A DNA stretch of 39,283 nucleotides from Phycisphaerales bacterium. GTDB taxonomy: Bacteria; Planctomycetota; Phycisphaerae; Phycisphaerales; UBA1924. The stretch is from NCBI GenBank assembly GCA_029260475.1, contig JAJDDE010000064.1, positions 1 to 39,283 of the forward strand, given 5' to 3'. The notes under the pieces are model-generated. The model was not told the DNA's origin, searched no databases, and was given only the letters and a program-made list of their open reading frames with translations. A program made the position numbers and the translations under genes. Within the stretch, counting starts at the first letter, position 1. Every line of letters starts with the position of its first letter. Below, one piece after another: positions 1 to 7,600 of this stretch.

Positions 1-1347
1 GTGTTCGCCCGTGACGCTGGTGCGCGAGCCGTCGGCGTTCATGCCAGGCTCGGCGAGGCGTTCGAAGGCGATGAGCCCCTCTGCGCCGAGCGTCACGCTC
101 ACGGCGCGGACCCCTGTCCGCTCCGCGAAGGACGCGACGACCGCGTTCAGCGAGCTCTCGAAGTCCCCCATCGCGGTCCGGAGCTCCTGCTCCGTCGGGC
201 AGAGCAGGTCCATCTCCAGCATGCGCGTGAGGGCGGCGCGCCGACCCGAGACATCGCCCGTGAGCGTGCGCACGCTCGGGCGCAGCGCCTTGATCAGTCG
301 CTCCAGCAGCGCTCCCGAGACCAGCCCGTTACCGAAGTCCGCGACCACCGCGCCGTCGGCGCCCTGTGCGCTCTCACTGACGATCGCGAGCAGCTCCTCG
401 CGGGCGCCAGCGTCCAGCGCGATCGGCTGCACGATGTCCAGCTTCATGACCTTCTGCGTGCCCACGAGGAAACGCTGCTTCTCGAGGACCGCCCCCTCGC
501 ACGCGACGTCGCGCACCGTTACGCCCTCGGCCTCGAGGCGGCTGCGGATCGCCTGCGCCTCGGTCGAACGGGGCAGCGCGGTCACGAGCGTGGGCCTGGC
601 GCCCATCGCCGCCATGTGCCGCGCGATGATCGCGGCCCCGCCATCGGCGCTCACCCGGTCCAGCGGGCGGAGCGAGAGCACGGGCGACTCGCTGGCGATC
701 ACAGGCTGGTCGCAGTGCACGTAGGTATCGACGATCACCTCGCCGACGACGACGGTCTTGAGCCCAGCGAAGGCATCGATCACGCCGTCCAGTGCCGCCT
801 CGTCCAGCGCACCGCTGGAGCGGAGCCGGTGCAGGCGGGCGTGGAAGGGGTCCTGCTCGGACTCCATAGCGCGCACGAGGGCGGTGCTGCTGAAGACGAT
901 GTCGCCCGAGCTGAAGACCACCGCCCCGCCGTGCCGCTCGACGGCCTGGCGTTCGGCGCCGAAGCGCGGGTCGTTGTTGTGCTCGTACTCGCGTCCCTTG
1001 ATGTAGACGTCCGGCTGGGTCTCTTCGAGGAGGCGGACCGCCGTCGCGTCCGGGTTCACGAAGACCCAATCGACGAAGTCGAGGGCCGCGAGGTTTTCGG
1101 CGCGGAGGTCCTGAGGGAAGAGCGGGCGCCCGTCACCTTTGTTCATCACGCTGTCGGCGGTAATCGAGACCAGCAGCACGTCCCCCTGCTGGGCGGCGTG
1201 GCGCAGGTGCCGGATGTGTCCGGGGTGGACTATGTCGAAGCAGCCGTGACACTGCACGACGCAGCGGCCTTCGGCGCGCGCACGCCGGCGGAGGTCACCG
1301 AGGCGCTCGCGGGTGAGGATCTTCGTGGTGGGCGGGAGGGGGCTCAT
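1..1347 (-). CDS. Nucleotidyltransferase-PfkB kinase fusion, HldE-like with reversed domain order (3' end outside window)
   Basis: The start ATG is at 1347 and the gene runs off the left edge, leaving 449 codons. Residues about 29-165 form a cytidylyltransferase-fold domain with GCFDIVHPGHIRHL (HxGH at 41-44) and YIKGREY near 115. Residues from about 188 form a PfkB/ribokinase-type domain with VVVGEVIVDTY, GGAA near 226 and ADFGNGLVSGALL, the counterpart of the LSDYAKGAL segment of HldE. The catalytic GAGD motif would lie beyond the edge. HldE makes D-glycero-D-manno-heptose 1,7-bisphosphate and then ADP-heptose for lipopolysaccharide core. In E. coli HldE the kinase comes first; here the transferase comes first. 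The KdsC-like gene 85 bp upstream on the same strand supports a role in lipopolysaccharide sugar supply. The exact sugar substrate is inferred. Confidence 0.85.
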   Translation of the reverse strand, partial: MSPLPPTTKILTRERLGDLRRRARAEGRCVVQCHGCFDIVHPGHIRHLRHAAQQGDVLLVSITADSVMNKGDGRPLFPQDLRAENLAALDFVDWVFVNPDATAVRLLEETQPDVYIKGREYEHNNDPRFGAERQAVERHGGAVVFSSGDIVFSSTALVRAMESEQDPFHARLHRLRSSGALDEAALDGVIDAFAGLKTVVVGEVIVDTYVHCDQPVIASESPVLSLRPLDRVSADGGAAIIARHMAAMGARPTLVTALPRSTEAQAIRSRLEAEGVTVRDVACEGAVLEKQRFLVGTQKVMKLDIVQPIALDAGAREELLAIVSESAQGADGAVVADFGNGLVSGALLERLIKALRPSVRTLTGDVSGRRAALTRMLEMDLLCPTEQELRTAMGDFESSLNAVVASFAERTGVRAVSVTLGAEGLIAFERLAEPGMNADGSRTSVTGEH

Positions 1348-1432
1348 CGCAACGGGGTGTATCGGCCCTGTGCGGGGCTGGCGGCTACGAAATCGCGTTC
1401 GATGGCCCGATAACCACGGCTCCGGGTGCCGC

Positions 1433-1975
1433 TCAGACGTTCGAGACGGGGTCCGCGCCCAGCGCCATCATCACGGCGTCGGCGAGTTGGCGGAAGGCCC
1501 CGTGCCCGCCCGGGGCATCGAGGACGACGTCGGCCCGGGCCCGCACCGTCGGGTGGGCGTCGGAGGGGCAGAAGCAGCGGGCCGCGAGTTCCATCGCGAC
1601 GAGATCGTTGATGTCGTCGCCGATGTACAGGGTGTGGACCGCCTCGACGCCCATGTCGGCGCAGAGCTTCTCGAAGCGTGGACCCTTGTCGCCCGAGCCG
1701 GTGTCCACGTGCTGCACGCGGAGCATCTCGGCCCGCCTCGCGACGGAGCCGCCCTCGCTCGTGGCGCTGAGCCAGGCGATCTTCACGCCCGCGTTGTGGA
1801 GGATGTTGTGCCCCATGCCGTCGATGGTGGTGAATCGTCGCATCACCTGCCCGTCGGAGGTGGTGTAGAGCGAGCCGTCGGTGAGGGTGCCGTCCACGTC
1901 GCTGATGATCGCGTGCACGCCGACGCCCCTGAGCATCTCGACCAGCGCGTTGTCGGGGGTTCCGATGTCGTTCAA
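1433..1975 (-). CDS. kdsC: KdsC-like HAD phosphatase (3-deoxy-D-manno-octulosonate 8-phosphate phosphatase family)
   Basis: A 180-residue HAD-superfamily protein of the short, cap-less KdsC type. Motif I is SDVDGTLTD (nucleophile D26, acid D28), the motif II serine lies in LSATS near 70, the motif III lysine is K97 in GSGDKGP, and motif IV is GDDINDL at 119-125. The C-terminal GGHGAFRQLADAVM matches the KdsC GGRGAVRE tail, with His in place of the usual first Arg. The family removes phosphate from Kdo-8-P in lipopolysaccharide synthesis; related proteins act on other sugar acids. The start is a TTG, chosen because GAGGAGAG lies about 8 bases upstream (complement of about 1983-1990); the next in-frame ATG is at codon 14, inside the predicted fold. 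The HldE-like gene follows on the same strand. Confidence 0.85.
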   Translation of the reverse strand: MNDIGTPDNALVEMLRGVGVHAIISDVDGTLTDGSLYTTSDGQVMRRFTTIDGMGHNILHNAGVKIAWLSATSEGGSVARRAEMLRVQHVDTGSGDKGPRFEKLCADMGVEAVHTLYIGDDINDLVAMELAARCFCPSDAHPTVRARADVVLDAPGGHGAFRQLADAVMMALGADPVSNV

Positions 1976-2018
1976 GGCGAGGCTCTCCTCGGGGGTCTGA
2001 CGCTGGAATCTTCGATAG

Positions 2019-2050
2019 AAAACGAGCGGCCTCGTGCAAGAGGCCGCTCG
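2019..2050 (-). terminator. Rho-independent terminator of the HU/H1-like gene
   Basis: An 11-bp perfect GC-rich stem (2023-2033 with 2040-2050, 6-base loop) is followed on the minus strand by TTTT. It lies between the end of the HU gene and the start of the kdsC-like gene and probably separates the two transcripts. Confidence 0.75.
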
Positions 2051-2097
2051 CGAGATGATTCATCGATCGGGGACGTGGTCGATCAGACTGTTCCCGT

Positions 2098-2595
2098 TCA
2101 GACCATTTCCTTGAGGGCCTTGAGGGGGCGGACCTTGACGACGTTGCGCGCCGGCTTGGCCTTGAAGACGGTGGGTTCCTTGGTGAAGGGGTTGATGCCC
2201 TTGCGCGCCTTGGTTGCGGGCTTGCGCTGGACGGTCACCTTCATCATGCCCGGGACGTTGAACGTGCCGGCGTTGCCCTTCTTGAGGTCCATCGCGATCA
2301 TCGTGCCCATCGCCTCGAAGACAGCCGCGACTTCCTTCTTGGAGATGCCGGCCTGATCGGCGAGGACGGTCATGACCTCGCTCTTCGTGCGGGGCTTGGC
2401 CTTCGCCGCGACGATCTTGGCGGGCTTGTGGGCGGGGGCCGCGGTCGCGGCCTTGCGGGCCGGGGCCTTGCGGGCGGTGGTCTTCCGCGTGCTGGTCTTG
2501 CGGGCGGTGGTCTTGCGGCGTGCGGGTGTCCGCTTGGCCGCCTTCTTCGCGGTGCGCTTCTTCGTCACACGCTTCTTGGTTGTACGCTTCGCCAT
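2098..2595 (-). CDS. HU/IHF-family DNA-binding protein with a histone H1-like lysine-rich N-terminal tail
   Basis: 165 residues in two parts. Residues 1 to about 68 are almost only K, R, T, A and P, in repeats such as TARK, STRK and PARK, resembling the tail of eukaryotic histone H1. Residues about 69-165 resemble an HU fold: the helical SEVMTVLADQAGISKKEVAAVF segment is followed by an arm region with RKPATKARKGINPFTKE, which carries the RxxxNP signature of HU/IHF proteins. The predicted role is nucleoid compaction. The first 14 residues are nearly the same as those of the separate H1-like protein at 9933-10205. GGAG lies about 10 bases before the ATG. A 306-bp gap with the promoter lies upstream and a terminator downstream, so it is probably transcribed alone. 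Confidence 0.88.
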   Translation of the reverse strand: MAKRTTKKRVTKKRTAKKAAKRTPARRKTTARKTSTRKTTARKAPARKAATAAPAHKPAKIVAAKAKPRTKSEVMTVLADQAGISKKEVAAVFEAMGTMIAMDLKKGNAGTFNVPGMMKVTVQRKPATKARKGINPFTKEPTVFKAKPARNVVKVRPLKALKEMV

Positions 2596-2676
2596 TGGTC
2601 TTTTCTCCGAGGTTTTCGGGGTCTTCGTGGCACCATTCGGGCGTTACCGGCCTCCGTGCCGGACCCGTTTGCATTG

Positions 2677-2705
2677 GTTGTAGAGCGTTTTTCTCGGACG
2701 CACAA
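2677..2705 (-). promoter_or_regulatory. Candidate promoter of the HU/H1-like gene
   Basis: On the minus strand TTGTGC and TACAAC are separated by 17 bases, about 80 bases before the start codon. The match to the sigma-70 consensus is partial (3/6 and 4/6). Confidence 0.35.
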
Positions 2706-2727
2706 GCCTCCGGGCACCACCATTCGA

Positions 2728-2747
2728 GCAAAAAACACTGTTTTTGC
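2728..2747. repeat. AT-rich inverted repeat upstream of the HU gene promoter
   Basis: GCAAAAA and TTTTTGC arms of 7 bases are separated by ACACTG. It lies just upstream of the predicted -35 element of the HU gene. It could be an operator or a bent upstream element; nothing in the sequence identifies a regulator. Confidence 0.4.
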
Positions 2748-2901
2748 AGGGCGAAGCGTCCCCGGGGCCCGGTTTGGCGCTCGGACGAGCGCCCGAGCAC
2801 CGGTTCATGCCCACGCTCGGACCAGCCGATGTAGAGCCTTCGGACCCTGTTTTTTTCGGGTCAGAACCCGCTCCCGAGCCCCCCACAGACGGACACTCCC
2901 G

Positions 2902-3237
2902 ATGCCCGACAGCGTGCCCTTCGAACGTCGCCAGCACACCAGAGCCCCGATCGTGCGCACCTGCAAGGTCCGACCCTCGGGCGCGTTGCGGTTCGATGGC
3001 GGGACGACCGAGGACGCCTCGTGGGGCGGGGTGTGCGTTCACGTCCGCACCGCCAGGCGCTTCGTTCAGGGCGACACCGTCGAACTGGTGATCGCCTGGG
3101 ACGAAGAAGCGGTGGCGCAGGCGCCTGCGAGCAGGGCGAGCGTCCGGCGCGTGGACAGCCTTGGTGCCGACGGGCAGCGCCTCGCCCTCCAACTCATCCG
3201 CGAAGAGATGGCTCTTGAAGAGATCGCGGCGGCCTAA
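2902..3237 (+). CDS. PilZ domain protein (cyclic-di-GMP receptor candidate)
   Basis: A 111-residue single-domain protein. Both PilZ signature elements are present: an N-terminal RxxxR (ERRQHTR near residue 10) and a downstream D/NxSxxG (DASWGG near 40), followed by alternating beta-strand-like sequence. PilZ domains bind cyclic-di-GMP through these two motifs and often work as small adaptor proteins. There is no fused output domain, signal peptide or membrane segment, so the target is unknown. The ATG at 2902 is the first start that keeps the domain intact; the open frame continues upstream only through non-coding-like sequence. An HD-GYP protein of the same signalling system lies at 17669-18910. 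Confidence 0.8.
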   Translation: MPDSVPFERRQHTRAPIVRTCKVRPSGALRFDGGTTEDASWGGVCVHVRTARRFVQGDTVELVIAWDEEAVAQAPASRASVRRVDSLGADGQRLALQLIREEMALEEIAAA

Positions 3238-3292
3238 CCGGCCCCGATCCCTACCAACAATCAGCCAGGCCCGGTGACCGTCGCGGATGCGC

Positions 3293-3298
3293 TAGACT
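3293..3298 (+). promoter_or_regulatory. Candidate -10 element of nadA
   Basis: TAGACT lies 33 bases before the nadA ATG and would give a leader of about 26 bases containing AGGAGG. No good -35 element is seen 16-18 bases upstream. Confidence 0.3.
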
Positions 3299-3331
3299 CA
3301 GCGCCCCGCACACGGACCCCAGGAGGCCCCG

Positions 3332-4510
3332 ATGCAGCTCTGGCAACCGGCGCTCGCCGACCGCTACCTCAGCATGCCCCCCGACGAACTCACCGGCGCG
3401 ATCACCGCGCGCCGAGAGGAACTCGGCGACCGGCTGCTCATCCTCGGGCACCACTACCAGGTCGATGACGTCATCCGGCACGCCGACCTCACGGGCGATT
3501 CGCTGAAGCTCTCGCAGATGGCCTCCGAGCGTGTCGGTGCGCAGGGCGCCGAATACGTCGTGTTCTGCGGCGTCCACTTCATGGCCGAATCCGCGGACCT
3601 CCTCGCCCCCGAGGGCACCAGCGTGATCCTCCCCGACCTCTCGGCGGGCTGCTCCATGGCGGACATGGCGGACTACGACGACGCGGTTGACGCGTGGGAA
3701 GCGATCCACGCGGCGCTGCCCAAGAACACGCGCGTGATCCCGATCACGTACGTCAACTCGACCGCCGCCATCAAGGCGTTTGTCGGTGCCAACGGCGGGG
3801 CGTGCTGCACTTCTTCCAACGCGATGCGCGTCTTCGAGTGGGCGCTCGGTGGCGGCACCATCCCCGCGAAGGCGGGCGAGAAGATCAAGCTGCTCTTCCT
3901 GCCGGACCAGCACCTGGGCCGCAACACGGCTCACGCGCAGGGCATCGACGTGGAGCGCCACACCGCCCTGTTCGATCCGAAGCTCGCGCGCCAGGGCGAC
4001 CCCTTGGGGGGGATGACGAAGAAGCAGCTCGCACAAGCCCAGGTCGTGCTGTGGGCGGGGCACTGCTCGGTCCACAAGCTCTTCCGCCCCGAGCACATCG
4101 ACGAGATCCGCGCCACTTCGCCTGAGACCACCGTCATCGTGCACCCCGAGTGCGCGAAGGAGGTCGTGGACAGGGCCGATCTGTGGGGCTCCACCGAGAA
4201 GATTCTCCGCACGATCGAGGCCGCGGAGCCCGGGTCGAAGTGGGCCGTCGGCACCGAGCACAACCTCGTCGCCCGCCTCGCAAAGCAGGCGGAGGAGCGC
4301 GGCGTGGACGTCCGCATCCTCTCGGACTGCCAGTGCATGTGTACAACGATGTACCGCATCGACGAGCCGCACCTGCTCTGGGTGCTCGACAACCTCGCCC
4401 AGGGCACGGTCGTGAACCGCATCAGCGTGCACCCCGAGGCGCGTGAGCCGGCGATCGCGTCGCTCGACCGCATGCTGGAGCTCTCTTCACCCGCCCCATC
4501 GGGCGTCTGA
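3332..4510 (+). CDS. nadA: Quinolinate synthase NadA
   Basis: 392 residues. NadA is the [4Fe-4S] enzyme that condenses iminoaspartate with dihydroxyacetone phosphate to quinolinate in de novo NAD synthesis. Family motifs run through the whole length: ILGHHYQVDDVIRHAD near 37, PDLSAGCSMAD near 101, YVNSTAAIKAF near 140, LFLPDQHLGRNTA near 188, GHCSVH near 243, HPEC near 271 and GTEHNLVARL near 307. By comparison with E. coli NadA the cluster ligands would be C107, C245 and one of the cysteines in DCQCMC (332-337), most likely C335. AGGAGG at 3321-3326 sets the ATG. nadB and nadC are not nearby, so the pathway is not clustered here. Confidence 0.97.
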   Translation: MQLWQPALADRYLSMPPDELTGAITARREELGDRLLILGHHYQVDDVIRHADLTGDSLKLSQMASERVGAQGAEYVVFCGVHFMAESADLLAPEGTSVILPDLSAGCSMADMADYDDAVDAWEAIHAALPKNTRVIPITYVNSTAAIKAFVGANGGACCTSSNAMRVFEWALGGGTIPAKAGEKIKLLFLPDQHLGRNTAHAQGIDVERHTALFDPKLARQGDPLGGMTKKQLAQAQVVLWAGHCSVHKLFRPEHIDEIRATSPETTVIVHPECAKEVVDRADLWGSTEKILRTIEAAEPGSKWAVGTEHNLVARLAKQAEERGVDVRILSDCQCMCTTMYRIDEPHLLWVLDNLAQGTVVNRISVHPEAREPAIASLDRMLELSSPAPSGV

Positions 4511-4650
4511 GCCCGTTCGCACGCCCTTGACACGCACCGCGGGGCTCCCGGTAGCGCTGTCGGTCTATCCTCACTCCCCCGCCCAACGCGCCCGGGGACC
4601 GGCGGCGTGCGCACGGTCTCGACAGGGCCCAGACGCAGAGCGAACCACGC

Positions 4651-7600
4651 ATGACTACCCCTTCCGAGGCTCGTAAAGGCCGCCCGCTGCTCAAGGCGAT
4701 GGCCATCGGCGCCGTGCTGCTCGTCCTGACGACCGGCGTGATCATCGCCTTCTTCGGACCCGCGATCGCCAGCGTCTTCGCACGCGGGCTGATCGAGGGT
4801 GCCGTGAACCCGACGATCGCGGGCGACGTGCGCGTGTCGGGCGTCTCCTTGTCGTGGAAGGGGCCTCAGAAGATCGGGCGCGTGGAGGTACTGGACGACT
4901 CCGGCGCCGCGGTCGCGACCTTCGAGGGCAGCGCGGACGCGGGTCTGTTCGCTTTGGCGACGGGGAATCTGGACCTGGGCGAGGTCTCCGTGGTGCGCAC
5001 GGATGGCACCCCGTTCGATGCGAACACCGCCAGACGTCTCTCGGCGGCCTTCGCCTCCACCGTGCCGCCCACGGGCGAACCCGCCTCGGTCCCCGAGGGA
5101 CTCAAGGCGGAGATCACCGTCAGTCTCGGCAGCGCCGAGATCGGCGGAGCGACGCTGTCGGATGTCGGCATGACCGCCAGCATCGAGACCGGGCAGACCA
5201 CCACCGTCGCCCTGCGAGCCAAGGGCGACAAGGGGCAGGACGCGCTGAAGGTGGATATCGAGGCGCCGACGTTGATCGGTGCCGATGGCGTGATCTCCCT
5301 CAGCGGCAATGGGCTGACCATCGAAGCCTCGGGTGAGGCGCCGACGGGGCTTCTCACCGCGATGCTGGGCGTCACAGCGGACGACGCGGACACGCTGCGT
5401 CTCGAGGATTTTTCTTTCGTCGAGCGAGACTGGATGCTCGTGCCCAAGGCGGGCAGCCGCCCGACGCTGCGCGGGCGCGTGACCGACCGGACCATCGTCG
5501 CGCTGCTCGCGTCGGGCACGGTCGCGGTTGACGAGGGCCCGAGCTTCACGCTGCGCCCCACCGCGTTCAGTGTGCCTCTGCCGGGGCCAAAGGGCGTTCT
5601 GGATCTTCGACAGGCCGAGCTCGCGTGGCGCTTCGACGCGGACCCGCTCATCGGCAGCGTGCTCAACGCGGAGGGCCGGCGCGTGCCCTTCTCCACGGAG
5701 CGGCTCGTCGCGACCGCCCGGTTCGATGCCGAGCTCGGCGCGGTGGTGGTCGAGGGCACCACGAACACGAGCGTGGACGGACAAACGGGCGGGGTGATCT
5801 CCATCGATGCGCTCGCGCTGGGCGTGCTCGACGCGGAGGGCGCGATCCGTGGCAGCGGGCCCGGCACGCTCAACGCTTCGCTCCGACTCACCGAGGTGCC
5901 CGGCGCGCTGATCGCCAGCGCGGACGAGCGTCTGGCGGACGCCGAGGGCGTGATCGGCGAGCGTGTGGACGTGGTGCTCGAGGCGTCGATCTCCGAGACC
6001 CAGCGCTCGCTCAACGGCGCGACGCTCCGCGTGGGCGATCCGAGCCTCGCGATGACGCTCAGCGGCGAGCACGGTTCGGCGACCGGTTACTTCGTCTACG
6101 ACGGCGCGCGAGGCGTGCGCTCGCTCGGTGAACGGGCACTGGTCATCAAGACCGAGAACGCCGGGCTCCTGGCGCAGCGGTTTGCGGGCACCGGTTCGCC
6201 TGTGGTGATCGGGTCGGACGTCGCGGCGGAGCTCGTGATGCAGGACATCGCGGTGATGCTGGATCGCGACGGCGCGCTCGATACCGACGCCCTCACCGGC
6301 GACGCGGTCTTCACGCTCGAAGCGTTGCACGTGACCCCCACGGACGCGCCCCCGGTGGAGGTGGACTCGCTGCGCCTGGTCGCGAACATCGGGGCCGGCA
6401 CGCTGGACTGGTCTTTGGACTCGACCCTCCGCACGGGCGATCGCGTCGCGACCGCCAACGGCTCCGGAGGCGTCGCGGGCCTCTTCGGCGCCGCGCCCGA
6501 ACCCTCTGGCATGCTCGGATTCGACGGCGTGCCGACGTCGCTCGCGACCATCGTTTCCGCGGCGCTGGGCGACCTGCTCGTCGAGACGGTCGGCGACACC
6601 GTCTCCGGAGCGATCGCGACTACGGATGCTTTGTCGGGCGGTTTCACTGTGGACCTCAACGGCGCTTTCGGCGGGGCCAAGGGTCTCGTCCGTCTCGAGG
6701 ACAACGCGCTCGTGCTCTCCGGGGCCGGTCGCGCCGGGTTCAGCATCCGCACGGAGCGCGCTGGACCCACGCTGCGCCGACTGCTGGCCGACGCGAGCGG
6801 GCGACGCATCACGCTCGATGACGGCGCGACGGTCTCGATCGATCTGCGCGATGCGAGCATCGCGCTGGGCGTCGATCGGTCGCTCTCGCCCTTGAAGGGG
6901 CTGCGTGCTGATGCGGAATTCAACCTCTCGGGGGTGCGCGGCACGATCGACGGCACGCCCGTGGCGTACGCCCTGGACGGCGCCCTCGTGCTCACCGAAG
7001 CGGGCGATCTCGTGGGCGGCATCGGCATCAGCGGCACCCACGACGGCCTCGCGTTCGAGGCCCTGGGCCCCTTGGCGATCGCGAACCTCCACGACGGTTC
7101 GGGCCTCCCCGACTTCACCGGCACGGTGCTCACGTCCGACATCACGGGCACGCTGCCCCTGGCGCTCGCCAAACTCGCGGGCGACCAACGCGTGCGCGAT
7201 GTGCTCGAGGGGCTCGCGGGCGACGGGCTGGCGGACGTCAGCCTCGTCACCGACAGCCAGGCGGCGCGCGGACAAGGCGGGCTGACGCTCACGCTCGCCT
7301 CTCGCGAGAAGGACACGACGCTCACCACGCAGTTCGGCCCGGACCGGCGCGGCGTGGTCATCGGCGACACGACGATCCGAGCGACGTTCACGCCGGAATT
7401 GTTCGGCCGGGTCATCACGCCCCTGCTCGAGGGCGGGGCCTACGAGGGCGTTCGTCTGGTCTCGAACGCGCGAGGGACCGCGTTCCTGCCGAGTGTGCTG
7501 GTTCCGCTGAAGAACCGGATGGTGCCCGACTTCGCGATGATGCCGGGTATCACGGGCCGCTTGAACTTCGAGGAGGACGTGGTGCTCGCGGGCGTGCCCT

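Larger units (their letters stand above)
2596..2901. other. 306-bp divergent intergenic region between the HU and PilZ genes
   Basis: No convincing ORF is present. It holds the upstream signals of both flanking genes. AT-rich islands stand out against the GC-rich background: an A-run/T-run inverted repeat at 2728-2747 and a run of seven T at 2850-2856. A sigma-70-like promoter for the HU gene is suggested at 2677-2705. Confidence 0.6.

Noticed and set aside
2428-2901. Upstream extension of the PilZ gene to 2428
   Set aside because: The extra residues are read antisense to the HU gene and have no homology; the PilZ domain starts right after the ATG at 2902.
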